Shown here one piece after another: positions 53,109 through 64,000 of a DNA stretch of 64,000 bases. Origin of the DNA: Motiliproteus sp. SC1-56 (GTDB lineage: Bacteria; Pseudomonadota; Gammaproteobacteria; Pseudomonadales; Balneatricaceae); assembly GCF_017309075.1 (NCBI RefSeq), contig NZ_JAEMGS010000001.1:1-64000 (forward strand). Reading direction: 5' to 3'. The position numbers were made by a program, and so were the translations under genes. Under the pieces are notes generated by a model. It had not been told where the DNA came from. It saw nothing but the letters and a program-made list of their open reading frames with translations, and did no database searches. Numbering within the stretch: position 1 is the stretch's first letter; the number at the start of each line of letters is the position of its first letter.

Positions 53109-55202
53109 ATGAAGATGGCTGTTAATCACGATACTAATATTGGTTGGGCACCCCTTCGCCTCGTGCAGGGGCTGCTACTCACCACCTGCCTTCTGCTGGC
53201 CAGCCTGGCGCGCGCCGAGGTGACGATTGAGAACTCCTCGTTCGTGTCACTTCCCGGCAACCGCATGGAAGTGCGCCTTGATTTCGACGGCGCGCCTCCC
53301 CTGCCCCGCAGCTACATGATCGAAGAGCCCGCACGAGTGGTTCTGGACCTGTGGGACGCGCGCAACGGGCTTGCCACCAAGAACATCGATATCAAGAGCG
53401 GCCAGGTGGACAGCATCAGCATCGCCGAGGTGAAAGGCCGCGTGCGGGTCATCGCCAACCTCTATGAGCCCGCCGAGTACAACGCCTACGTCGAAGACAA
53501 CAGCCTCTTCATCGTCTTTGGCGCGGGCGCTGCAGCCGCGGTCGACACCGCCTCCGACGACACGCCGGCACAGACCGCCTCCGCCCCCGAACCGATGCGC
53601 ACCCAGGTGCAAAGCATTGATTTTCGCCGTGTGGAAGGAAACCTGGGCCGCGTGCTGATCGACCTCACCGACAGCAAGGCCGGTGTCGATATCGTCGAGG
53701 AAGGCAGCAACGTCGTGGTCAACCTGATCGGGGCACAACTGCCGGCTGAACTTGAGCAGCGCCTGGATGTGCAGGACTTCGCCACCCCGGTGACCTTTAT
53801 CGACGCCATGGGCGACGGGCTCAACACCAGCATCCTGGTCAAGCCCTCCGCCGAGCCTTACGACTACCTCGCCTACCAATCCGAGAATCAGCTGATCATC
53901 GACTTCAAGCCGGTTACCGACCTGGAAGCCCAGGAGCGCGAGCGCGAGCGCTTCCCCTACACCGGCGAGAAGCTCAGCCTGAACTTCCAGGATATCGATA
54001 TTCGTTCGGTGCTGCAGATCATCGCCGACGTCACCGACATGAACCTGGTGGTCAGCGACACCGTCAGCGGCAACATCACCCTGCGCCTGAAGAACGTCCC
54101 CTGGGACCAGGCCCTGGAACTGGTACTCAAGACCAAGAGCCTGGATAAGCGGATCATCGGCAACGTGATGATGATCGCGCCGGCATCCGAGATCGCCGAG
54201 CGGGAGCGGTTCGAGATCGAGACCAACAAGCAGGTCGCCGAGCTCGCGCCCCTGCGCACCGAGTTCCTCCAGGTCAACTACGCCAAAGCCTCCGAGATCG
54301 TCGCCCTGCTGGGCACCGAACAGGGGCTGCTGTCCGAGCGCGGCAGCGTGCGCGCCGACCCGCGCACCAACACCCTGCTGATCAAGGATACGGATAACAA
54401 CATCTCCAAGGTGCGCCGCGCCCTCAAGAAGCTGGACATCGCCGTGCGCCAGGTCATGATCGAGGCCCGTATCGTTACCGTCACCACGGATATCACCAAG
54501 GAGCTGGGGGTACGCTGGGGTGTGGGTTACGCCAATCGGGACGGCTCCCGCGGCTTCAAGATCGGCCCACGGATCGGCAACACCGCCAATCCCACCGACG
54601 GCATTCCGCCCAGTGGGGCCCTTAACGTAGACCTGGGCGCAACCAACACCGGTAACTCTGCCCTCGCCATCGGCATCGGCACCAGCAGTTCGCTGCTGCA
54701 ACTCGAACTCTCCGCCCTGGAGACCGACGGCAAGGCGGAGATCGTCTCCCAGCCCAAGATCATCACCGCCAACGGCAAGCCGGCGCGCATTCAGTCCGGT
54801 GACGAAATCCCCTTCCAGACCGTGCAGGACGGCGAAGTGAACGTGGAGTTCAAAGAGGTGGTGCTGGCACTGGACGTAACGCCGCAGATCACACCGGATA
54901 ACCGCCTGATCCTCGACCTCAAGGTGAACCAGGACTCCGTGGGCGAAGAGCTGCCGAACGGTGAAGTGGGGATCATTACCAACGAAGTGGAAACACAGGT
55001 GCTGATCGACAACGGCGAGACCATCGTGCTCGGCGGCGTATTCCGCAACGAAGCCACCCAGAACCTCTCCAAGGTCCCCTTCTTCGGAGACCTGCCGTTC
55101 GTGGGAAGCCTGTTCCGTCGCACCGAGAACACCAACAGCAAAACGGAGCTGCTGGTGTTCATTACCCCCAAGATCATCGAGGAGTCGGTCACCGCGCGCT
55201 AA
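53109..55202 (+). CDS. pilQ: type IV pilus secretin PilQ
   Basis: The outer-membrane secretin through which the pilus leaves. After a signal peptide (about 20-38) come two AMIN domains that bind peptidoglycan, an STN/N0 domain (LSLNFQDIDIRSVLQIIAD), an N1/KH-like domain (FLQVNYAKASEIVALLG) and the C-terminal secretin domain with VPFFGDLPFVGSLFRR. I prefer ATG 53109 because AAGAAGG lies 7 bases before it; ATG codons at 53103 and 53115 are also in frame. It ends the pilMNOPQ run and leads into aroK. Confidence 0.95.
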   Translation: MKMAVNHDTNIGWAPLRLVQGLLLTTCLLLASLARAEVTIENSSFVSLPGNRMEVRLDFDGAPPLPRSYMIEEPARVVLDLWDARNGLATKNIDIKSGQVDSISIAEVKGRVRVIANLYEPAEYNAYVEDNSLFIVFGAGAAAAVDTASDDTPAQTASAPEPMRTQVQSIDFRRVEGNLGRVLIDLTDSKAGVDIVEEGSNVVVNLIGAQLPAELEQRLDVQDFATPVTFIDAMGDGLNTSILVKPSAEPYDYLAYQSENQLIIDFKPVTDLEAQERERERFPYTGEKLSLNFQDIDIRSVLQIIADVTDMNLVVSDTVSGNITLRLKNVPWDQALELVLKTKSLDKRIIGNVMMIAPASEIAERERFEIETNKQVAELAPLRTEFLQVNYAKASEIVALLGTEQGLLSERGSVRADPRTNTLLIKDTDNNISKVRRALKKLDIAVRQVMIEARIVTVTTDITKELGVRWGVGYANRDGSRGFKIGPRIGNTANPTDGIPPSGALNVDLGATNTGNSALAIGIGTSSSLLQLELSALETDGKAEIVSQPKIITANGKPARIQSGDEIPFQTVQDGEVNVEFKEVVLALDVTPQITPDNRLILDLKVNQDSVGEELPNGEVGIITNEVETQVLIDNGETIVLGGVFRNEATQNLSKVPFFGDLPFVGSLFRRTENTNSKTELLVFITPKIIEESVTAR

Positions 55203-55220
55203 AGATCGGAATCGACAGAC

Positions 55221-55739
55221 TTGAACATCTTTCTCATCGGGCCTATGGGTGCGGGAAAAAGCACCATAGGCCGTCTTCTTTCTCAAGAGCTGAAGCTGAC
55301 CTTCAAAGACTCGGATCGTGAGATCGTCGAACGCGCCGGCGCCGACATCCCCTGGATCTTTGACGTGGAAGGCGAGGCTGGCTTTCGCCGCCGAGAGGCC
55401 GCGATGATCGACGAACTCAGCGCCGAGAAAGACTTGGTTCTGGCCACCGGCGGCGGCGCCGTGCTGGACCCGGGCAACCAGCGCTGCCTGCAATCCCGGG
55501 GAACCGTGGTTTACCTTCACGCCAGCATCGGGCAGCAGGTGGAGCGGACCGCCAAGGATCGCAACCGCCCTTTGCTTCAACAGGAAAATCCCTCTAAAGT
55601 GTTGGCCGACCTAATGGCCGCCCGCGACCCCATCTACCGCCGCCTTTGCGACCTGGTTGTGGAAACGGACGGCCGCCGACCCAAATCCGTGGCCCGCGAA
55701 ATCATCAAATATCTGCAGCAGGCCGGAATTCAGAGGTAG
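55221..55739 (+). CDS. aroK: shikimate kinase AroK
   Basis: AroK phosphorylates shikimate for aromatic amino acids. The 172 residues show Walker [29 protein letters not shown] and LATGGGAVL. The start is TTG at 55221 ([14 protein letters not shown]), since no ATG or GTG fits. pilQ-aroK-aroB is a common gammaproteobacterial order. Confidence 0.95.
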   Translation: MNIFLIGPMGAGKSTIGRLLSQELKLTFKDSDREIVERAGADIPWIFDVEGEAGFRRREAAMIDELSAEKDLVLATGGGAVLDPGNQRCLQSRGTVVYLHASIGQQVERTAKDRNRPLLQQENPSKVLADLMAARDPIYRRLCDLVVETDGRRPKSVAREIIKYLQQAGIQR

Positions 55740-55745
55740 CCAACG

Positions 55746-56837
55746 ATGCACAGGCTGAACGTCGCCCTCGGTGAGCGCGCCTATCCGATTTACATTGGCC
55801 GCGACCTGCTGACGGACGGCGCGCTATGGGCCGATGCCGTTCACGGCAGCCAGGTGATGATCGTCAGTAACGAAACGGTCGCCCCGCTCTACCTGGAGCA
55901 AGTGAAGACTGCCCTCGCCGGAAAGACTGTCGACACCGTCATCCTGCCGGACGGCGAACGCTTCAAGACCCTGGAAACCCTTAACCGGATATTCGACCGC
56001 CTGCTCAAGTGCCGCCACAACCGCACCACGACCTTGGTGGCGCTGGGGGGCGGCGTGGTTGGCGACATGACCGGCTTTGCCGCCGCCTGCTACCAGCGCG
56101 GGGTCAACTTTATCCAGATTCCCACCACCCTACTGTCCCAGGTGGACTCTTCCGTGGGCGGCAAAACCGGCGTCAACCACCCCCAAGGAAAGAACATGAT
56201 CGGCGCCTTCCACCAGCCCCGCTGCGTGGTGATCGACACCGATACCCTACAGACCCTTGCCGATACCGAGCTTGCCGCCGGCATGGCCGAGGTGATCAAG
56301 TACGGTCTGATCCTGGATTCAGATTTTCTCAACTGGCTCGAAGCGCACATGGAATCCCTGATGGCGCGAGATCCCGAGCTCCTGGCCGAAGCGATCAGGC
56401 GCTCCTGCGCCATCAAGGCGCAAGTGGTGGCGGCCGACGAAAAAGAGGCCGGACAGCGGGCCTTGCTAAACCTGGGCCACACCTTCGGTCACGCCATCGA
56501 AGCCTATGCCGGTTACGGCGAATGGCTCCACGGCGAGGCTGTGGCGGCAGGCACGGTACTGGCTACCGAGCTCTCACGCCGCCTTGGCTGGCTCGACGGC
56601 GAGGACTGCGAACGGGTTCGCCGCATTCTGCAGGCCGCCCGGCTACCCCTGATGCCACCAAAGGGAATGACCCCCGAGGATTTCCTTGAGCGCATGGCGG
56701 TGGATAAAAAAGTGATCGACGGACAGCTGCGGCTGGTCCTGCTTAAGTCCCTGGGACACGCCGTAGTGAGTGCAGACTTCGCCCCTGACGCGCTTCACCA
56801 GACCCTGGACGATGCGCTCAGCCAAGCAAGCGCCTGA
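55746..56837 (+). CDS. aroB: 3-dehydroquinate synthase AroB
   Basis: AroB closes DAHP to 3-dehydroquinate with NAD and a metal. The 363 residues contain [36 protein letters not shown], the metal-site Glu in [10 protein letters not shown] and the His pairs in [12 protein letters not shown] and LHGEAVAAG. It is 6 bases after aroK and 6 before the SPOR-ATPase gene. Confidence 0.97.
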   Translation: MHRLNVALGERAYPIYIGRDLLTDGALWADAVHGSQVMIVSNETVAPLYLEQVKTALAGKTVDTVILPDGERFKTLETLNRIFDRLLKCRHNRTTTLVALGGGVVGDMTGFAAACYQRGVNFIQIPTTLLSQVDSSVGGKTGVNHPQGKNMIGAFHQPRCVVIDTDTLQTLADTELAAGMAEVIKYGLILDSDFLNWLEAHMESLMARDPELLAEAIRRSCAIKAQVVAADEKEAGQRALLNLGHTFGHAIEAYAGYGEWLHGEAVAAGTVLATELSRRLGWLDGEDCERVRRILQAARLPLMPPKGMTPEDFLERMAVDKKVIDGQLRLVLLKSLGHAVVSADFAPDALHQTLDDALSQASA

Positions 56838-56843
56838 GGAACC

Positions 56844-58403
56844 ATGACAGACCAGCGTCGCGACTACGAGGCCCCGCCCCCCCGCCAGGCCCCTACCCTG
56901 AGCGATCGCGCGCCCCAGGGCGAGCACTACCTGCCCCCCTCCCATGTGCAGCTGCTGGAAAAACTGGAACACCTCAGCCGCTACAGCCACTTCGTCCAGG
57001 TGGTGGAAGGGGTACCCGGTAGCGGAAAAACCATCCTGCGCCAGCAGTTCGAACCCGACCCCGGCGACACCAGCGTCCATGCCTGCAGCATCCAGGCCAG
57101 CGAGGCCATGTCAGACTCGGAGCTGCTGAGCGCACTGGTTGAACAGCTCACCCTGGATGTGGCCTTGACCGCCAGCGACGAAACCAAGGAGCGTGCGGTG
57201 GCGGAGCACGCCGAGCTGCTGCAGGACATCTCGCGCCTCTTCCTGATCATTATCGACGATGCCGAGCAACTGGCGGAAAGCGCCCTGGATCTCCTGCTCA
57301 ACCGGTTGCTGGCGGTGAGCCACACCGATGCCCGCCCCCACCTGGTGTTTTTCGCCACCCCAAAATTGCGCGAGATGCTCAACCAACCCCTGTTCCAGCC
57401 GGTGATGGACAGCAGTTGCCACTTTATGGAACTCGAGGCCCTGGATGAAGCGGCCATGGCGGCCTACCTCCGCCACCGTTTTCCCAGCATCTATCCGCGC
57501 TTGAGCGAAGCCCAGTTCAAGCGCCTTCACAACGAATCTTTCGGCCTTCCCGGGCGAGTTCCCCGTGTGCTCAAGGCCGTGATAAAAGGGGAAAAGAGCG
57601 TAGCTGAGCCGCCGCAGACCCGGCCATCCCCCAAAACGGCGCCGCGCAAATGGCTTCTGGGCGCCGGCCTGGTGCTGCTGCTGGCAGCCGGGGCAGGCGC
57701 CACCTGGCTGCTGCTGCCATTGGGCTCGCAGCAAGCCGGCGACCGCCTGCAGGTGACCCTGCCAGTACCCATGACCGAGCCTTCGCCGATCACGGATACT
57801 GAACCGCCGACTCCTGCACTGTCGCTGGAGGAGAAGCTGGCCCGCGCCGAAGCGGAGCTGGCAGCAACCGCCCAGGCTGAGCCGACACCGCCCGCGGACC
57901 CCGTACCTGCCAGTGACGACACCGCGGCCCCGCCGGAGCCCACGCCTGCCTCAACCGACCAGCTGCCTGCCGCCCCGGTTCGTGCCACGCCGGTAGCATC
58001 CGAGCCCGGCGAAGTGAGCGCCGCCGAGCCCCCCACGCCGAAAAAACGGGTGCTGGAAATTCCGCAAACACCGCCCTTGGCCGCCCAACCGCAGGACACC
58101 ACCTTCGGGCGTGAAAATGTCCTGCTGAGTTGGAATCCGGACGGCTATACCCTGCAGATCCTGGGTGCCCGCAAGGAGCAAAGCGTGACCGATTTCGTCC
58201 AGGGGCACCCGCAACGGGCCGACCTCTACGCCTTCTCCACCATCTTCAAGGGCAAGCCCTGGTACGTGGTGGTCTACGGCGAGTACCGCACCCGCGATCA
58301 GGCCATGGCGGCCATCCCCGAACTGCCCCGAACACTGCGCGAGCGTCGCCCCTGGGCACGCAGCATCAAGGGTGTTCAGAATGACATACGGCGTAAAGAA
58401 TAA
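56844..58403 (+). CDS. AAA ATPase with SPOR domain (DamX-like)
   Basis: A 519-residue fusion: a cytoplasmic AAA/ExeA-like ATPase (Walker A GVPGSGKT at 56-63, Walker B LFLIIIDDAE), one membrane helix (about 270-292, KWLLGAGLVLLLAAGAGATW), a long Pro/Glu/Thr periplasmic linker and a C-terminal SPOR domain (YTLQILGARKEQSVTDFV to VVVYGEYRTRDQAMAAI) that binds denuded septal peptidoglycan. It sits where damX lies in enterics and matches PA5037-type proteins, so a division-site role is likely. Confidence 0.9.
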   Translation: MTDQRRDYEAPPPRQAPTLSDRAPQGEHYLPPSHVQLLEKLEHLSRYSHFVQVVEGVPGSGKTILRQQFEPDPGDTSVHACSIQASEAMSDSELLSALVEQLTLDVALTASDETKERAVAEHAELLQDISRLFLIIIDDAEQLAESALDLLLNRLLAVSHTDARPHLVFFATPKLREMLNQPLFQPVMDSSCHFMELEALDEAAMAAYLRHRFPSIYPRLSEAQFKRLHNESFGLPGRVPRVLKAVIKGEKSVAEPPQTRPSPKTAPRKWLLGAGLVLLLAAGAGATWLLLPLGSQQAGDRLQVTLPVPMTEPSPITDTEPPTPALSLEEKLARAEAELAATAQAEPTPPADPVPASDDTAAPPEPTPASTDQLPAAPVRATPVASEPGEVSAAEPPTPKKRVLEIPQTPPLAAQPQDTTFGRENVLLSWNPDGYTLQILGARKEQSVTDFVQGHPQRADLYAFSTIFKGKPWYVVVYGEYRTRDQAMAAIPELPRTLRERRPWARSIKGVQNDIRRKE

Positions 58404-58459
58404 TTTACGCAATAATCGTGCCCAAACAGCTCGTCCATACCCCCTAAAACGCTATTAAT

Positions 58460-58488
58460 TTGTCCTGCTGGCCGTTGGCAGGTAGACT
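58460..58488 (+). promoter_or_regulatory. candidate gltB promoter
   Basis: -35 TTGTCC (58460-58465), 17-base spacer, -10 TAGACT (58483-58488), about 90 bases before the gltB ATG, in the 175-base gap after the SPOR gene. Confidence 0.45.
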
Positions 58489-58578
58489 GTCCGTCCCTTT
58501 TTCTCGGCTGCAACGGCCCCCGCTCGAACGAAGCCGTCATAAGCAGCTGATTTCAAAAGCTTTACATAGGGTTTGCTT

Positions 58579-61500
58579 ATGAAGACAGGACTTTATCGCC
58601 CTGGCGAATTCAAGGACAACTGCGGCTTCGGCCTGATGGCCCACATCAAAGGAGAGGCCAGCCACGACCTGCTGTTGAAAGCGATCGAGTCCTTGACCTG
58701 CATGACCCACCGCGGCGGCATCGCTGCCGACGGTAAAACCGGAGACGGTTGCGGCCTGCTGCTGCAAAAGCCCGACAGTTTCTTGCGCACCGTCGCCAAG
58801 GAGGCCTTTGATCGCGAGCTCGGCGAGCAGTATGGCGTGGGCATGATCTTCCTTTCCAAGGATGAGGCCAAGGCCGCCACCGCCCGCCAGCGCCTTGATG
58901 CGGCGCTCACCGCCCAGGGGCTGGAAGTGCTGGGCTGGCGCGAAGTGCCCACCGACCCGTCCTCCTGTGGCCCCATCGCCCTGGAGACCCTGCCCCGCAT
59001 TGAGCAGGTGTTCGTCAACAGCGCCGGAAAATCTGCCCAGCAACTTACCGTGAGCCTCTACGTGGCCCGCCGCAAGGCGGAGCTGGCCCTGGTCGAGGAC
59101 CAAGATTTCTACGTCTGCAGCCTCTCCAACAGCGTGCTCTCCTACAAGGGGCTGGTGATGCCGGCCGACCTGACCAGCTTCTACAAGGATCTGGACGACG
59201 CCCGCATGGAGACCGCCATCTGCGTCTTCCACCAGCGCTTCTCCACCAACACCGCGCCCCGCTGGCCCCTGGCGCAGCCGTTCCGCACCATCGCCCACAA
59301 CGGCGAAATCAACACCATCGAAGGCAACCGCAACTGGGCCAATGCCCGCGCCCGTACCTTTGAAACCGACCTGCTGCCCAACCTCGAGGAGCTGCAGCCC
59401 GTGGTCAACACCACCGGCTCCGACTCGTCCAGCCTCGACAACATGGTCGAGCTGCTGATCGCCGGCGGCATGGAGCTCTACCAGGCAGTGCGGATGATGA
59501 TTCCCCCGGCCTGGCAGAACGTGGAGACCATGGATCCGGATCTGCGCGCCTTCTACGAGTACAACTCCATGCACATGGAGCCCTGGGACGGCCCGGCTGG
59601 CCTGGTGATGACCGACGGTCGCACCGCGGTCTGCATGCTCGACCGCAACGGCCTGCGCCCCTCCCGCTGGGTGATGACCAAAGACGGCATCATCTGCACC
59701 GCCTCCGAGATCGGCACTTACGACTACAAGCCCGAAGACGTGGTCGCCAAAGGCCGGGTGGGCCCCGGCCAGATCCTCGCCATCGACACCGAGACCGGCG
59801 AAGTGCTGCACACCGACGACGTCGACAACCGTCTGAAGAGCGCCCACCCCTACAAGCAGTGGCTGAAGCAGCACTCCTACCGCCTGGAAGCGCAATTGCG
59901 CGACCAGGACCTGCAGTTCAAGGAGTTCACCCCGGACCAGCTGAAAACCCACCAGAAGCTCTACCAGGTCACCTTTGAGGAGCGAGACCAGGTGATCCGC
60001 CCCCTGGCCGAGACCGGTCAGGAAGCGGTGGGTTCCATGGGCGACGACACCCCCATGGCGGTGCTGTCGCAGCGGGCGCGGCCCATCTACGACTACTTCC
60101 GCCAGCAGTTCGCCCAGGTCACCAACCCGCCGATCGACCCCCTGCGCGAGGCGATCGTCATGTCCCTGGAGACCTGCCTGGGTAACGAGCGCAACGTCTT
60201 CGACTACACCGCCGACCACGCCCAGCGCATCATTCTGGCATCCCCGGTACTCTCGCCGCGCAAGTACCAGGTGCTGTTCAACAACGAAGTGCCGGGCTTT
60301 GAGAGCCACTTCATGGGCCTCAATTACGACCCCGCGCTGGGGCTGCAAGCGGCCATCGAGAAACTCTGCGACGACGCCGAGCAGGCGGTGCGCGATGGCC
60401 GGATCCTGCTGATCCTCTCCGACCGCGCCATCAAGCAGGGCATGCTGCCGATTCCCGCCCCCATGGCCATCGGCGCAGTACACCACCGCCTGGTGCAGAA
60501 AGGACTGCGTTGCGACGCCAACCTCATCGTCGACACCGGCAGCGCCCGCGACTCCCACCAGATGGCGGTACTGTTCGGCTTCGGCGCCACCGCGGTCTAC
60601 CCCTACCTGGCCTACCGCATCATCAACGACATGCTGGCCACCGGGGAGCTGCAGGGGGACCAGATCACCCTGCACAGCAACTACCGCAAGGGCATCAACA
60701 AGGGGCTGCTGAAGATCCTCTCCAAGATGGGCATCTCCACCATCGCCTCCTACCGCGGCGCCCAGCTGTTCGAGGCCGTGGGTCTGGCCAGCGAGGTGGT
60801 GGACCTCTGTTTCCGCGGCGTCGCCAGCCGAATCGAGGGGGCCAACTTCTTTGACTTCCAACGTGATCTGGAGAAACTGGCCCAGGACGCCTGGAAGCTG
60901 CGCAAGCCAGTGGACCAGGGCGGGCTGCTCAAGTTCGTTCATGGCAAGGAGTACCACGCCTTCAACCCGGACGTAGTGGGCACCATCCAGAAAGCGGTAA
61001 AGAACGGCGACTACGGCACCTATAAAGAGTTTGCGGCGCTGGTCAACGAGCGCCCGGTGGCCACCCTGCGCGACCTGTTCAAGCTCAAGGAGGGCAAGGC
61101 CATTGACCTCTCCGAGGTCGAGCCCAAGGAAGCCATCTTCAAGCGTTTCGACTCCGCCGCCATGTCCCTGGGTGCCCTCTCTCCCGAGGCCCACGAGGCC
61201 CTGGCCGTGGCCATGAACGAGCTGGGCGGGCGCTCCAACTCCGGTGAGGGAGGCGAGGATCCGGCCCGTTACGGCACCAACCGCCGCTCCAAGATCAAGC
61301 AGATCGCCTCCGGCCGCTTCGGCGTCACGCCCCACTACCTGGTCAACGCCGATGTGCTGCAGATCAAGGTAGCCCAGGGAGCCAAGCCCGGCGAGGGCGG
61401 CCAGTTGCCCGGCGGCAAGGTCAACGCCCTGATCGCCAAACTGCGCTACTCGGTGCCCGGCGTCACCCTGATCTCGCCGCCGCCGCACCACGACATCTAC

Positions 61501-63024
61501 TCGATCGAAGACCTGGCGCAGCTGATCTTTGACCTCAAGCAGGTCAACCCCGACGCGCTGGTCTCGGTGAAACTGGTCTCGCGTCCCGGTGTCGGCACCA
61601 TCGCCGCCGGTGTCGCCAAGGCTTACGCCGACCTGATCACCATCTCCGGCTACGACGGCGGTACCGCGGCCAGCCCGCTCACCTCCATCCGGCACGCCGG
61701 CTCGCCCTGGGAGATCGGCCTGTCCGAGACCCACCAGGCACTGATGATCAACAACCTGCGCGACAAGGTGCGGGTGCAGACCGACGGCGGCCTCAAGACC
61801 GGCCTGGATGTCATCAAGGCGGCCATTCTTGGCGCCGAGAGTTTCGGCTTCGGCACCCTGCCCATGGTGGCCCTGGGCTGTAAGTACCTGCGTATCTGCC
61901 ACCTCAACAACTGCGCCACCGGTGTCGCCACCCAGCACGATTACCTGCGCTCCGAGCACTTCATCGGCACCGTGGAGATGGTGAAGAACCTCTTCACCTT
62001 TATCGCCGAGGAGACCCGGGAGTGGATGGCCAAACTGGGCGTGCGCACCCTGGAGGAACTGGTGGGCCGTACAGACCTGCTGGAAATCCTGCCCGGCACC
62101 ACCGACAAGCAGCAGCGTCTGGATCTGAGCCCGATCCTGGAGAACGATTTCGTCGACGGCAGCAAGCCCCAGACCTGCCAGCAGGCCCATAACGCCCCTT
62201 ATGACAAGGGCGAGCTGAACCTGAAGCTGCTGGAGGCGACCCGGGACGCCATCGCCAACAAGCGCGGCGGCGAGTTTACGTTCACCATCACCAACTGCGA
62301 CCGCTCGGTGGGCGCACGGGTCTCCGGTGAGATCGCCAAGCACTACGGCAACGACGGCATGGCCGATGCCCCCATCCGCATCAACCTGGAAGGGGTCGCC
62401 GGGCAGAGCTTCGGCGTCTGGAACGCCGGTGGCCTGGAGCTGCGCCTGGAAGGGGATGCCAACGACTACGTGGGCAAAGGGATGGCCGGCGGCAAGATCG
62501 TCATTCGTCCCCCCGCCGCCAGCGAGTGCGAGACCCAGAAAACCTCCATCGTCGGCAACACCTGCCTGTACGGCGCCACCGGCGGCAAGCTGTTCGCTGC
62601 GGGCTGCGCCGGCGAGCGCTTCGGGGTACGTAACTCCGGCGCCGATGCGGTGATCGAGGGTGCCGGGGATCACTGCTGTGAATACATGACCGGCGGCCTG
62701 ATCACCGTCCTCGGCAACACCGGCTACAACTTCGGCGCCGGCATGACCGGCGGCTTCGCCTACGTGCTGGACCTGGATCGCTCCTTCGTGGACAAGTACA
62801 ACCACGAGCTGGTGGAGATCCATCGCATCAGCAATTACCACATGGAGGAGTACCGCCACCACCTGCGCTCCGTGATAACCGAGTATGTCGAGGAAACCGA
62901 AAGTGCCTGGGGTCGGCAGATTCTGGACAATTTCGACGACTACATCACCAAGTTCTGGCTGGTCAAGCCCAAGGCCGCGGGCCTGGGTGAGCTGCTCGAC
63001 AATATGCGCAAGCGCCCCGAGTAA
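58579..63024 (+). CDS. gltB: glutamate synthase large subunit GltB
   Basis: GltB makes two glutamates from glutamine and 2-oxoglutarate with NADPH supplied by GltD. The 1481 residues hold an N-terminal class II amidotransferase domain (Cys15 in DNCGFGL, freed by propeptide removal), a central domain, an FMN domain ([24 protein letters not shown]) and the 3Fe-4S cysteines spaced CX5CX4C at about 1101, 1107 and 1112 ([12 protein letters not shown]), then a C-terminal beta-helix ([13 protein letters not shown]). ATG at 58579 is used; a TTG two codons earlier is possible. A minus-strand frame across the same region is a shadow. Confidence 0.97.
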   Translation: MKTGLYRPGEFKDNCGFGLMAHIKGEASHDLLLKAIESLTCMTHRGGIAADGKTGDGCGLLLQKPDSFLRTVAKEAFDRELGEQYGVGMIFLSKDEAKAATARQRLDAALTAQGLEVLGWREVPTDPSSCGPIALETLPRIEQVFVNSAGKSAQQLTVSLYVARRKAELALVEDQDFYVCSLSNSVLSYKGLVMPADLTSFYKDLDDARMETAICVFHQRFSTNTAPRWPLAQPFRTIAHNGEINTIEGNRNWANARARTFETDLLPNLEELQPVVNTTGSDSSSLDNMVELLIAGGMELYQAVRMMIPPAWQNVETMDPDLRAFYEYNSMHMEPWDGPAGLVMTDGRTAVCMLDRNGLRPSRWVMTKDGIICTASEIGTYDYKPEDVVAKGRVGPGQILAIDTETGEVLHTDDVDNRLKSAHPYKQWLKQHSYRLEAQLRDQDLQFKEFTPDQLKTHQKLYQVTFEERDQVIRPLAETGQEAVGSMGDDTPMAVLSQRARPIYDYFRQQFAQVTNPPIDPLREAIVMSLETCLGNERNVFDYTADHAQRIILASPVLSPRKYQVLFNNEVPGFESHFMGLNYDPALGLQAAIEKLCDDAEQAVRDGRILLILSDRAIKQGMLPIPAPMAIGAVHHRLVQKGLRCDANLIVDTGSARDSHQMAVLFGFGATAVYPYLAYRIINDMLATGELQGDQITLHSNYRKGINKGLLKILSKMGISTIASYRGAQLFEAVGLASEVVDLCFRGVASRIEGANFFDFQRDLEKLAQDAWKLRKPVDQGGLLKFVHGKEYHAFNPDVVGTIQKAVKNGDYGTYKEFAALVNERPVATLRDLFKLKEGKAIDLSEVEPKEAIFKRFDSAAMSLGALSPEAHEALAVAMNELGGRSNSGEGGEDPARYGTNRRSKIKQIASGRFGVTPHYLVNADVLQIKVAQGAKPGEGGQLPGGKVNALIAKLRYSVPGVTLISPPPHHDIYSIEDLAQLIFDLKQVNPDALVSVKLVSRPGVGTIAAGVAKAYADLITISGYDGGTAASPLTSIRHAGSPWEIGLSETHQALMINNLRDKVRVQTDGGLKTGLDVIKAAILGAESFGFGTLPMVALGCKYLRICHLNNCATGVATQHDYLRSEHFIGTVEMVKNLFTFIAEETREWMAKLGVRTLEELVGRTDLLEILPGTTDKQQRLDLSPILENDFVDGSKPQTCQQAHNAPYDKGELNLKLLEATRDAIANKRGGEFTFTITNCDRSVGARVSGEIAKHYGNDGMADAPIRINLEGVAGQSFGVWNAGGLELRLEGDANDYVGKGMAGGKIVIRPPAASECETQKTSIVGNTCLYGATGGKLFAAGCAGERFGVRNSGADAVIEGAGDHCCEYMTGGLITVLGNTGYNFGAGMTGGFAYVLDLDRSFVDKYNHELVEIHRISNYHMEEYRHHLRSVITEYVEETESAWGRQILDNFDDYITKFWLVKPKAAGLGELLDNMRKRPE

Positions 63025-63078
63025 GGGGCCCTTCGGTGACACAGGTTTGTACGCCCCCCGCGAGGGGCCGAGATATGA

Positions 63079-64000
<922 letters not shown>

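Noticed and set aside
53247-55580. 777-codon minus-strand frame across pilQ and aroK
   Set aside because: Antisense to two clearly coding genes; composition typical of a shadow frame.
58537-63042. 1501-codon open frame on the minus strand across gltB
   Set aside because: It mirrors gltB, is rich in Val, His, Gly and Gln as expected of an antisense frame in a G+C-rich gene, and shows no domain motifs.

Overview
The window is one continuous chromosomal stretch of a gammaproteobacterium with roughly 60% or more G+C. Gene order follows several blocks known from Pseudomonas and its marine relatives: ubiE-ubiB-hisI-hisE-tatABC; cyaY-lptM-lysA-dapF-DUF484-xerC-HAD; hemW-rdgB-DUF4426-metW-metX-yggU-yggT-proC-yggS opposite pilT-pilU; pyrX-pyrB-pyrR-ruvX-yqgE with tonB-gshB nearby; metK, tkt, epd, pgk, fba; and mrcA opposite pilMNOPQ-aroK-aroB-SPOR-gltB-gltD. 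I place it in the Pseudomonadales/Oceanospirillales sphere, probably a type IV-piliated marine or aquatic bacterium. The species cannot be read from the sequence. No prophage, insertion sequence, CRISPR array or tRNA gene was seen.

Layout. Bases 1-354 hold the 5' tip of a 16S rRNA gene on the minus strand with its leader, boxA and two tandem promoters. Bases 428-7494 (all minus) hold Tat export, histidine and ubiquinone genes, a diguanylate cyclase and DsbA. Bases 7698-8910 hold an unrecognised secreted repeat protein and a probable minus-strand small RNA with three A-R-N tracts. Bases 8911-14695 hold TauE/SafE, CyaY and the lysine (DAP) block ending in XerC and a HAD phosphatase. Bases 14697-21295 (minus) hold HemW, RdgB, MetW/MetX, ProC and YggS, and 21361-23659 the pilus retraction ATPases. 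Bases 23746-27642 hold pyrimidine genes with a pseudo-dihydroorotase. Bases 27802-33383 hold an orphan response regulator, a DUF5610 protein, TonB, GshB, RsmE and MetK. Bases 33734-39148 are a central carbon block (tkt, epd, pgk, fba).

Bases 39221-47479 are the most accessory-like part: a hydrolase and a flavoprotein joined by a tandem stop/start element, a degenerate GGDEF protein divergent from a degenerate NarL-type regulator, a DMT exporter, SerA, a LysR/MFS pair and a STAS-like protein. From 47703 to the end lie PBP1A, the PilMNOPQ alignment and secretin complex, aroK/aroB, a SPOR-ATPase, and glutamate synthase, with gltD cut by the window edge.

The most notable points are the ARN-tract small RNA at about 8640-8780, the two signalling proteins whose catalytic or phosphoacceptor residues are lost (40683-42452), the 20-base tandem stop/start element at 40154-40201, the triple-repeat secreted protein, and the absence of ubiJ between ubiE and ubiB. 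Function calls rest on motifs and gene order read by eye; no database search was possible.
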